Assembly: GCA_024278345.1 (NCBI GenBank)
Contig: JAJRTK010000505.1
Coordinates: forward strand, 1-14,727
From: a bacterium
GTDB taxonomy: Bacteria > CSSED10-310 > JAJRTK01
Reading direction: 5' to 3'
Length of the DNA: 14,727 bases
Shown here: positions 6,310 through 13,114 of the stretch, one piece after another
Numbering within the stretch: position 1 is the first letter of the stretch
Layout: each line of letters opens with the position of its first letter
The notes under the pieces: generated by a model
Told to the model about the DNA's origin: nothing
What the model saw: the letters and a program-made list of their open reading frames with translations, nothing else
Databases searched by the model: none
Program-made: the position numbers and the translations under genes

Positions 6310-8040
6310 GTGGAAAAAAGGCTATTCCTCGCGGTCATATTATCTATGGCCGTCCTGATGATTTGGCAGGTTCTCTTTCCCCCAATTCCCATGGAGGAAC
6401 CCGTTGGGCCCATGCCTCCGAAGCTGGCTGCGACTCCCTCGCCTGGAACAGATGCCAAGTCGCCTTTTCAGCCGTCGCCCAAACCTTCTCAGGCGAGGCC
6501 CCCTGTACCCATGGGAATTCCCATGGAGTCAGACGTCGAGGAGCGGGTGGTGACCATCGACACGCCGCTCTACCGTGCGAGAGTTACAAATCGAGGAGCC
6601 TGCCTGCTGAGTCTTCGCCTCAAAAACTATCGTCTCCATCCCGATACCCCAGAATTGGTGGAAATGATTCCTCAACCCGACGGGATTGCCAAGTATTTGG
6701 AAGAGGAATACTCGGAAACCGATCGCGCGCAAAAGTTAAGCCTTCTCCCCTCAGAGGTCAAAAAAATGTGGCGGCCCCTGGCTGTCAGAATCACGGGGAC
6801 TGAAGAAGGACTTGAGCAAAACCAGATTGTCTTTAGCCTCGAAGCTCCAAGCGATGCCAGCCTTTTTCGACTGGATGGGGGCGAAGACGTAGTTCTGACC
6901 TTCTCCCATCTGGATTCAACAGGGCTTCGGCAAACAAAGCGTGTGACTTTCTACGCTGACTCCTACCTTCAGAAAGTCGAGCTCGATTTCACCAACGACG
7001 GAGACGGCCCCCTGCTCATCACTCCCGAGATGGTGGTGACCGAAGGCTACCGCGCCGCGGGAATCCCGCATTCGACCCGATACAATGTCGCCTCGGCGGT
7101 TTATGGCGCCGTGGCAAAGAGATACTCTCTGACTCTTCCAGATCCAGGCCAGCGGCAGCGGGAATCCGTCACTGGCCTCCAGTGGGCCGCCATGGAAGAC
7201 CTCTATTTCTTCACCGGCCTCTTGCCGCGCTCGCCCGCTGGCACAGTCATTGCCGAGCAAACAGTCATGGGCTTGCCCCGTATCTTGATCCAGTTTGACC
7301 CGCTTCAGATCCAGCCTGGAATGTCAGCCGAAATGGCGGTCGATGCTTACTTGGGGCCCAAGGAATACGATGGGCTGGTGGAAATCGGGAGCGATGTTGA
7401 TCGCATTATCGACTATGGAATGTTTCGCATACTAGCCCTTCCGGCTATCGCAATCCTGAAGTTTCTCAATGGGATCGTTCATAGTTTTGGGTTCGCCATC
7501 ATCATCTTGACCCTGCTTCTCAAGGTTGTGACCTATCCGCTGAACATGGCGCAATACAGCTCCATGAACAAAATGAAGCTCCTGGCTCCAGAGCTCGAGA
7601 AAATTAAGGCAAAATACAAGGACGCCAAGGATCCCCAGCGCTATAACCAAGAGATGATGCAACTCTATAAAGTCCATGGCGTCAATCCGGCGGCGAGCTG
7701 TTTACCCATGTTCGTTCAGATGCCGATTTTTCTTGCTCTCTATAGCGGATTGCTCTATTCCATAGACCTCAGACAAGCACCGTTTCTCTATATCCCCGAC
7801 CTTTCGAACCCCGATCCATACTTCATTTCACCGCTGCTCATGGGCGTCAGTATGCTCGCTCAACAGCGGTTGAGTCCAAGTCCCGCGGATCAGTCTCAGG
7901 CTACGATGATGAAGGTGCTCCCTATCGTGTTTACGGGCATTTTCCTTTTCGCCCCCGCCGGGCTGGTCATCTATTGGCTCATGAACAACGTGCTATCCAT
8001 TGCCCAACAATACTGGATGCAGAAAACAGGCAAGGCGTGA
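6310..8040 (+). CDS. yidC: Membrane protein insertase YidC (GTG start)
   Basis: YidC inserts and folds inner-membrane proteins, alone or with SecYEG. The 576-residue product begins with an uncleaved signal-anchor (about residues 5-22), then a proline-rich tether (about 19-70), a large periplasmic domain (about 75-360) and a conserved C-terminal insertase core (about 380-570) with five hydrophobic segments. The core shows YPLNMAQYSSMNKMK, VNPAASCLPMFVQMPIF and GLVIYWLMNNVLSIAQQYW. The long periplasmic domain is the Gram-negative form. GTG at 6310 is chosen because GGAG lies at 6298-6301 with eight-base spacing. The ATG at 6297 is in another frame. The groove position held by arginine in E. coli (R366) is lysine here (K405), so the positive charge is kept. 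Confidence 0.97.
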   Translation: MEKRLFLAVILSMAVLMIWQVLFPPIPMEEPVGPMPPKLAATPSPGTDAKSPFQPSPKPSQARPPVPMGIPMESDVEERVVTIDTPLYRARVTNRGACLLSLRLKNYRLHPDTPELVEMIPQPDGIAKYLEEEYSETDRAQKLSLLPSEVKKMWRPLAVRITGTEEGLEQNQIVFSLEAPSDASLFRLDGGEDVVLTFSHLDSTGLRQTKRVTFYADSYLQKVELDFTNDGDGPLLITPEMVVTEGYRAAGIPHSTRYNVASAVYGAVAKRYSLTLPDPGQRQRESVTGLQWAAMEDLYFFTGLLPRSPAGTVIAEQTVMGLPRILIQFDPLQIQPGMSAEMAVDAYLGPKEYDGLVEIGSDVDRIIDYGMFRILALPAIAILKFLNGIVHSFGFAIIILTLLLKVVTYPLNMAQYSSMNKMKLLAPELEKIKAKYKDAKDPQRYNQEMMQLYKVHGVNPAASCLPMFVQMPIFLALYSGLLYSIDLRQAPFLYIPDLSNPDPYFISPLLMGVSMLAQQRLSPSPADQSQATMMKVLPIVFTGIFLFAPAGLVIYWLMNNVLSIAQQYWMQKTGKA

Positions 8041-8064
8041 CGCTCGCCTCTGAGGAGGAAAACC

Positions 8065-8937
8065 ATGCGTAAGATGATAGAAGACACAGGAACCACACCA
8101 GAAGAGGCGATCAACAAAGTTCTCGCGAAGTTGGGGGTGTCTCGCGAGCAGGTGGCGATTGAGATTCTCGAACATGGCAGCGAAAGCTCTTTGTGCCGTC
8201 GCCCGGCTCGCGTACGGGTCGTTCACGATCCTTCCTCGCTCGTCGCCATCCGACCCGTCCAGGCTGCTCAGGCGCCACTCCAAGAGACTCTGCCAGAGGA
8301 TGCGGCCGAAGAAGAAGCTCCCCTTGCAGCCGAAAAAAACGAGCCTCCTCCAGAAAATTCTACTTCTGACGAAACCGAGGAGTCTGAAACAACAGGTCAT
8401 GCGGAACCCACCGCACCCCCGGAACGGGAATCGGTGTTGGAATCGGATGACGTGGACGGAGATCTGTCAAACGCACAAGAAGATGAACCTGCCGATCTGT
8501 TAGACTTGGCTCTGGACATCGTGTCGGACCTCTTAGATCACATCGGGATCGACGCCTACCTCGATGCATCGCGGACCAACAGCAAGATCTACATCGATAT
8601 CGAAAGCGATCTAGGTGGCCTCCTTATCGGGAAACAGGGCAAGAACCTCGACGCACTCCAGCACGTCGTGAATCGTATTTTCGCCAGAGAGAATGAAGAA
8701 CGCACCACCATTGTCCTCGACACGGAAGACTATCGCCGCCGCCACAGGGTCTCCTTGGAAGACCTGGCCTTCCGCGTGGCCGACCGGGTTCGGGGAACCG
8801 GAAGACGGTCGGTTCTCAAGGAGATGAACCCCTACGAGAGGCGCCTCGTCCATCTGGCGCTCAAAAACGACCCTGATATTGAAACCATCAGCGAAGGAAA
8901 CGGCTTTTTGAAGAAAATCCGGATCCAACTCCGCTAG
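8065..8937 (+). CDS. jag: Jag/KhpB-type RNA-binding protein (Jag_N, KH, R3H)
   Basis: Jag (also KhpB, EloR or SpoIIIJ-associated protein) is a cytoplasmic single-stranded RNA-binding protein. Homologues in Firmicutes influence cell elongation and post-transcriptional control. The product has 290 residues: a Jag_N domain (about 1-50, with TPEEAINKVLAKLGV), a long acidic, low-complexity linker (about 70-145), a KH domain with the GxxG loop GKQG at 189-192, and an R3H domain with R259 and H263 in NPYERRLVHLAL, ending in SEGNGFLKKIRIQLR. The ATG at 8065 has a strong GAGGAGG about seven bases upstream. It follows yidC by 24 bases and precedes mnmE by 6, its standard context. Confidence 0.94.
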   Translation: MRKMIEDTGTTPEEAINKVLAKLGVSREQVAIEILEHGSESSLCRRPARVRVVHDPSSLVAIRPVQAAQAPLQETLPEDAAEEEAPLAAEKNEPPPENSTSDETEESETTGHAEPTAPPERESVLESDDVDGDLSNAQEDEPADLLDLALDIVSDLLDHIGIDAYLDASRTNSKIYIDIESDLGGLLIGKQGKNLDALQHVVNRIFARENEERTTIVLDTEDYRRRHRVSLEDLAFRVADRVRGTGRRSVLKEMNPYERRLVHLALKNDPDIETISEGNGFLKKIRIQLR

Positions 8938-8943
8938 CGCCTG

Positions 8944-10311
8944 ATGGACACAATTGCCGCAATCGCGACACCTGCCGGTTATGGAGGAATCGCGGTCATC
9001 CGCGTCAGCGGTACCAAAGCCCTAGACATCTGTTCCAGAAGTTTCGCACCTCGGCGGCGCCGACCTCTGGATTGCTCCGATGACCGCCGCGTCGTTCTGG
9101 GGGAGGTCCGGCGTGGGTCACAGACCATTGACCGGTGTGTTGCCAGCCTCTTCCTTGGCCCCAACAGTTATACCGGTGAAAATGTCGTTGAGCTTGCGTG
9201 CCACGGAAGCCCTTTCGTGGCCAGCCATGTTCTCGACACCTTGCTGGAAAATGGTGCGCGGCTGGCAGAGCCAGGCGAGTTTACGCGCCGCGCCTTTGAA
9301 AACGGAAAGCTCGACCTTGTGCAGGCCGAGGCTGTCCTGGATCTCATTTTGGCCCATGGGGAACAGAGTGCGCGGCTGGCCCTGAGCCAGCTTAGTGGAC
9401 AGCTTTCGCGCCGGATCGAGGGCTTTCAACAAGAATTGATCACCGCTGTTGCCGAGATTCAGGCTTTTCTGGAGTTTCCCGACGAAGATCTTTCCACGGA
9501 GACTCCCCAGGCCCTGTTGACCCGCCTCAAGACCACGTCCAAAGGGATCGAGGAACTGCTGGAAACCTATGACGAGGGACGTCAGATTCAACAAGGGTAT
9601 TCCTGTGTTTTGGTCGGCGACGTCAACGTGGGGAAGAGCACTCTAGCCAACGCCCTCCTGGGCGCGGAGCGAAGCATCGTCACTCCCCTGCCCGGGACGA
9701 CGCGGGATCTGGTGGAGTCGAGACTCAAACTCCAGGGCATTTCAGTTCTTCTTTACGACACGGCGGGTCTGCGCAACAGCGAGTGCCCCGTGGAGGCCGA
9801 AGGAGTTCGGCGAACCCTGGGGGCCGTGTCCAGCGCGGACTTGGCGATACTTGTCATCGACGCCGCCGCAAAGGACCCTGGTTGGGAGGATCGTCTGCTT
9901 TTCGAGAAGGCCACCCAACCAAAGCAACACTGTATCGTGGCGTGGAATAAGGTGGATCTCCGGCATGATCCGCCTCCGGGCGAGTTTTTGGGGATCCCGG
10001 TGGTGCCCGTATCGGCTTTGACTGGCACGGGGCTAGAGGAGCTGCGACACCAGATCAAGAAGATTCTCCTGACTCAGCACACATCGTCAGGGGAGCGCCT
10101 CCTTCTTTCCAATACTCGGCAAAAGAACGCCTTGCAGCGGGCTCACAAGGCGATGGCTAGGGCGATGGAGATCTTGCCTTCCCGCGGTGACTACGAGCTG
10201 GCCGTAGAAGATCTCCAGGTGGCATTGACAGAGTTTGGGCGCGTCTTGGGTAAGGTGACGCCTGACGAAATCCTAGATCAGGTGTTCAGCCGGTTTTGCA
10301 TCGGCAAGTAA
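8944..10311 (+). CDS. mnmE: tRNA modification GTPase MnmE
   Basis: MnmE works with MnmG to install carboxymethylaminomethyl (or aminomethyl) groups on wobble uridine 34 of certain tRNAs, using a folate one-carbon unit and GTP. The 455-residue product has the N-terminal folate-binding domain (DTIAAIATPAGYGGIAVIRV and GEFTRRAFENGKLD), a helical domain with an inserted G domain, and the C-terminal CIGK (452-455) carrying the essential cysteine. G-domain motifs are G1 GDVNVGKST (from 225), G2 TTRD, G3 DTAG (272-275) and G4 NKVD (335-338). G1 has valine where most MnmE proteins have proline (GxPNxGKS), but GKS is intact. There is no clear Shine-Dalgarno. The six-base gap to jag suggests coupled translation. 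Confidence 0.97.
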   Translation: MDTIAAIATPAGYGGIAVIRVSGTKALDICSRSFAPRRRRPLDCSDDRRVVLGEVRRGSQTIDRCVASLFLGPNSYTGENVVELACHGSPFVASHVLDTLLENGARLAEPGEFTRRAFENGKLDLVQAEAVLDLILAHGEQSARLALSQLSGQLSRRIEGFQQELITAVAEIQAFLEFPDEDLSTETPQALLTRLKTTSKGIEELLETYDEGRQIQQGYSCVLVGDVNVGKSTLANALLGAERSIVTPLPGTTRDLVESRLKLQGISVLLYDTAGLRNSECPVEAEGVRRTLGAVSSADLAILVIDAAAKDPGWEDRLLFEKATQPKQHCIVAWNKVDLRHDPPPGEFLGIPVVPVSALTGTGLEELRHQIKKILLTQHTSSGERLLLSNTRQKNALQRAHKAMARAMEILPSRGDYELAVEDLQVALTEFGRVLGKVTPDEILDQVFSRFCIGK

Positions 10312-10338
10312 CGGGCGATTGTGGAACGGGGTCGCGGA

Positions 10339-12231
10339 ATGGGTCACGGTCATTACGAAATTGCTGTCGTGGGTGCCTGCCATGCTGGGTGCGAAGCTGC
10401 CCTGGCTTCCGCCAGAATGGGGCATCAAACACTCATGATTACCCTGAACCTCGACACCGTCGGGCAGATGAGCTGCAATCCCGCCATCGGCGGCCTGGGA
10501 AAGGGCCACTTGGTTCGAGAAATCGATGCCCTGGGTGGTGAAATGGCTCGCGCCGCTGACTCCACCGCCATCCAGTTTCGCATGCTCAATACCCGCAAAG
10601 GCCCAGCCGTCCAGGCCGGTCGCGTCCAGTCTGATCGCGCCGCGTACCGACGGCGGATGCGGAGGGTCTTGGAAGAAACGACAAACCTGTACATTCTCCA
10701 GGCGGAGGTCGCGCACTTTCTTCTTTATGATGACCGGATCACCGGACTGGAAACCACCCTTGGAGAACAGTTTAGCGTTGGAGCCATCATCGTGGCCACC
10801 GGAACGTTTCTTGGGGGCTGCCTCCATATCGGCGAGCGGCAACTTCCGGCGGGCCGCGCCGGAGAACGCCCGGCCATCGAGCTTGCGGAGTTCTACCGCC
10901 GGCTCGGTTTCCAGGTGAGCCGCCTGAAGACCGGGACGCCACCCAGGCTCGACGGGCGGACCATTGACTACTCCGCCTGCCGGAAACAGCCTGGAGACCC
11001 CGAGCCCACTCCCTTTTCCTATTCCACCGGCGATCTCTCCGGGATGGAACAGATTCCTTGCCATCTCACCCAGACCAACGAGACCACCCACGAGATCATT
11101 CGCCAGAACCTCGCTCGGTCCGCGGTTTTCAGCGGCGCGATCCAGGGAACCGGTCCACGGTACTGCCCTTCCATCGAAGACAAAATCATCCGTTTCGCCG
11201 GCAAGCCTTCCCACCAAATCTTCCTGGAACCTGAAGGCCGAACCACCCATGAAGTCTACGTCAATGGAATCTCCACCTCCCTGCCCATCGACGTGCAGCA
11301 CCAGGTCGTGGCCTCCATCCGAGGCCTGGAAGAAGCCCACATCCTCCGCCCGGGGTACGCCATAGAATACGATTTTATCCAGCCCACGGAGCTTCTTCCC
11401 ACCCTGGAAACCCGGAAAATTCGCGGCCTCTATCATGCTGGTCAGATCAACGGAACCACCGGTTACGAGGAAGCCGCCGCACAGGGGTTTTGGGCGGGCG
11501 TGAACGCCGCCCTGGCGCTCCGCAAGGCCCCACCCATGATTCTGGGGCGCCATGAGGCATACATGGGCGTTCTCATCGATGATCTCGTGACTCGGGGCGT
11601 GGACGAGCCCTACCGGATGTTCACCTCACGGGCCGAATACCGCCTCTTGCTCCGGTTTGACAATGCTGACCAGCGACTCATGGATATCGGCCATCGCCTG
11701 GGTCTGATTTCTGCCCGCGAGCAGAAGCGGTGCCACGAGAAACGGCGGAAAATCCAGATCACTCTGGATCTTCTTCGGGCCCAGAAGATAACGCCCTGTC
11801 AGGAAGTCAACCGGCGCCTCGCGGAACTTCATCAACCGATGCTCCGCGTTCCCGCCAATCTAGCCACCCTCCTTCGACGCCCGGCATTCGGTTACCAGGG
11901 GCTGCGTCTTCTTCACCCAACCCTGCCGGAGCTCGATCCCGAAGTCCGCCGTCAAGTAGAGATCCAGGCCCGGTATGAGGGATATCTTCAGCGCCAGGAA
12001 GAACAAGTCCAGAAGATGCTCCGCCACGAATCCATGCGCCTTCCGCCCGACCTCGATTACCTCTCCATGGCGGAACTCTCCACCGAAGTCCGCCAAAAAC
12101 TCCACCGCCATCGGCCCGACACCTTGGGGCAGGCCTCCAGAATCTCGGGCATGACGCCAGCCGGCTTGAACGTCCTTTTCCTCTTGGTCCACAAACGAAA
12201 CCGCCAAACCTCCCAAGCTATCGCCAATTGA
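10339..12231 (+). CDS. mnmG: tRNA U34 modification enzyme MnmG (GidA), FAD/NADH-dependent
   Basis: MnmG is the flavoprotein partner of MnmE in forming cmnm5U/nm5U at position 34 of tRNA. The 630-residue product matches the family length. It has an N-terminal FAD-binding fold, the conserved C46 in [16 protein letters not shown]276 in [13 protein letters not shown] (both positions match the catalytic cysteines of the family), [13 protein letters not shown], and a C-terminal helical part ending [16 protein letters not shown], used for MnmE and tRNA contact. I take ATG 10339 because it puts the nucleotide motif at the usual distance from the start. GTG at 10321 is possible and would add six residues. 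An oddity is the dinucleotide motif GACHAG (12-17), where most members have GGGHAG or GAGHAG. The rest is intact, so the gene is probably functional. Confidence 0.96.
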   Translation: MGHGHYEIAVVGACHAGCEAALASARMGHQTLMITLNLDTVGQMSCNPAIGGLGKGHLVREIDALGGEMARAADSTAIQFRMLNTRKGPAVQAGRVQSDRAAYRRRMRRVLEETTNLYILQAEVAHFLLYDDRITGLETTLGEQFSVGAIIVATGTFLGGCLHIGERQLPAGRAGERPAIELAEFYRRLGFQVSRLKTGTPPRLDGRTIDYSACRKQPGDPEPTPFSYSTGDLSGMEQIPCHLTQTNETTHEIIRQNLARSAVFSGAIQGTGPRYCPSIEDKIIRFAGKPSHQIFLEPEGRTTHEVYVNGISTSLPIDVQHQVVASIRGLEEAHILRPGYAIEYDFIQPTELLPTLETRKIRGLYHAGQINGTTGYEEAAAQGFWAGVNAALALRKAPPMILGRHEAYMGVLIDDLVTRGVDEPYRMFTSRAEYRLLLRFDNADQRLMDIGHRLGLISAREQKRCHEKRRKIQITLDLLRAQKITPCQEVNRRLAELHQPMLRVPANLATLLRRPAFGYQGLRLLHPTLPELDPEVRRQVEIQARYEGYLQRQEEQVQKMLRHESMRLPPDLDYLSMAELSTEVRQKLHRHRPDTLGQASRISGMTPAGLNVLFLLVHKRNRQTSQAIAN

Positions 12232-12240
12232 ACTTGTCCC

Positions 12241-12915
12241 ATGACCGATCCCCATTCCAACCTGGTCCGCCAAATCGTGCGCCTGGCCGATGACGTCCAC
12301 CGTCTGCTGCCCGATATCGATATCACGCGGGTGCAGCGAGCCCAGATACTGCGCTACGTCACCGCCCTCCGGGATTACAACCGGATCCACCGAGTCACCG
12401 GGACCAGGACCGCCGAGGACATGCTGCGCCTCCACGTCGCCGACAGCATCGGCCTCCTGCCTTGGATGACGCCTCCACTCGTGGATGTGGGGAGTGGCGC
12501 CGGGCTGCCCGGCATCCTCCTGAAGATCCTCCAGCCCGATTGGGAGGTCACCCTGGTGGAGCCCCGCAAGAAGGCTTCCGCCTTCATCGCCTGGATGATC
12601 GCCGAGCTGGGGTTGCGGAACGTGCGGCTCCTGGATCGGCGGGCCGAGGCCGTGCGGATCGGGGATCTGCTGAATCCCGACGGGGCTTCCACGCTGGTGG
12701 CCAAGGGATTCGGCGACACCCGTCGTCTTCGGGAGGTGGCGGGCCACTTATTGGCTCCGTCGTTCCTGGAAGGCGATTCCGCGCCCCCGCTCTCCGTGGT
12801 CGTGCCGTCGGGGAACCCCGAGCCGGTCCATTCCGGGGAAGAGGTGCATCCACACCCCCTCATGGGGGACCGGTTCCTCCACGTGATCCGGATTCCTCCA
12901 GAGAACCGTTTTTAG
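12241..12915 (+). CDS. rsmG: 16S rRNA (guanine-N7)-methyltransferase RsmG, somewhat divergent
   Basis: RsmG (GidB) transfers a methyl group from S-adenosylmethionine to N7 of G527 in 16S rRNA. In several species its loss gives low-level streptomycin resistance. The 224-residue product has the SAM-binding signature DVGSGAGLPGI (residues 82-92), the preceding HVADSIGLLPWM and the following LVEPRKKASAFI and DRRAEAV, all in family order. Two spots differ from the consensus. The usual N-x-x-x-NLT region reads NRIHRVTG, and the segment that normally reads like vsRAf is VAKGF. The C-terminus is also variable, but the frame is intact and ends normally. It starts nine bases after mnmG with only a poor Shine-Dalgarno and is the last gene of the cluster. 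Confidence 0.85.
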   Translation: MTDPHSNLVRQIVRLADDVHRLLPDIDITRVQRAQILRYVTALRDYNRIHRVTGTRTAEDMLRLHVADSIGLLPWMTPPLVDVGSGAGLPGILLKILQPDWEVTLVEPRKKASAFIAWMIAELGLRNVRLLDRRAEAVRIGDLLNPDGASTLVAKGFGDTRRLREVAGHLLAPSFLEGDSAPPLSVVVPSGNPEPVHSGEEVHPHPLMGDRFLHVIRIPPENRF

Positions 12916-13001
12916 GCTTCGAGCCGCCTTGGGCCGGCAGGAACTGGTCTTGGGAGGAATCCAGGTCGTGGGGCGCCTTGAGGGTAGTGAGCTTGGTTGA
13001 A

Positions 13002-13059
13002 GGGCGATGATAGGGGAGGGGCGGCGGACGGATTGCCGCCGACCCGACCGGAAGACGAC
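13002..13059 (+). repeat. Palindromic intergenic repeat, copy B
   Basis: This shares the exact 22-base core (13020-13041) with copy A at 5242-5263 but lies in the opposite orientation. Here the stem is six base pairs (13022-13027 with 13036-13041) around the same 8-base loop ACGGATTG. Flanks of about 18 bases on each side also resemble copy A, giving about 47 identities in 58 by eye. It lies in the gap just after rsmG, so the two copies bracket the housekeeping cluster. Confidence 0.65.
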
Positions 13060-13083
13060 AAGAAAAGAGGCTCAAGGGAGAGC

Positions 13084-13100
13084 TTGCCGCGCTACGGCAA
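13084..13100 (-). terminator. Possible weak terminator hairpin after the mutase gene
   Basis: A perfect 6-bp stem TTGCCG / CGGCAA with a five-base loop lies 14 bases past the minus-strand stop codon at 13115. No T run follows at once. A short CTCTTTTCT stretch comes about 13 bases further on. It could slow or end transcription, or protect the 3' end, but it is not a classic intrinsic terminator. Confidence 0.3.
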
Positions 13101-13114
13101 CCCTCGGGCTTGCC

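Larger units (their letters stand above)
12916..13114. other. Convergent intergenic region between rsmG and the mutase gene
   Basis: This region of 199 bases separates two converging genes. It holds palindromic repeat copy B (about 13002-13059) and a short hairpin (13084-13100). No hairpin followed by a T run was found for the plus-strand cluster. A small GGCT/AGCC hairpin just after rsmG lacks a T tract. Open frames crossing it have no start signal or recognisable product. Confidence 0.6.

Noticed and set aside
6509-6526. Perfect 18-base palindrome CCATGGGAATTCCCATGG inside yidC
   Set aside because: It lies in the proline-rich tether and encodes a PMGIPM stretch. A chance result of Pro-Met codons is the simplest explanation, and no operator role is expected inside a gene.
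10273-11553. 426-residue frame antisense to mnmG
   Set aside because: It overlaps the strongly conserved mnmG almost entirely, has no recognisable domain and arises from GC-rich coding bias.
11860-12747. 295-residue frame antisense to the mnmG end and rsmG
   Set aside because: Gly/His/Asp-rich low-complexity product with no ribosome binding site, opposite two genes with clear family matches.
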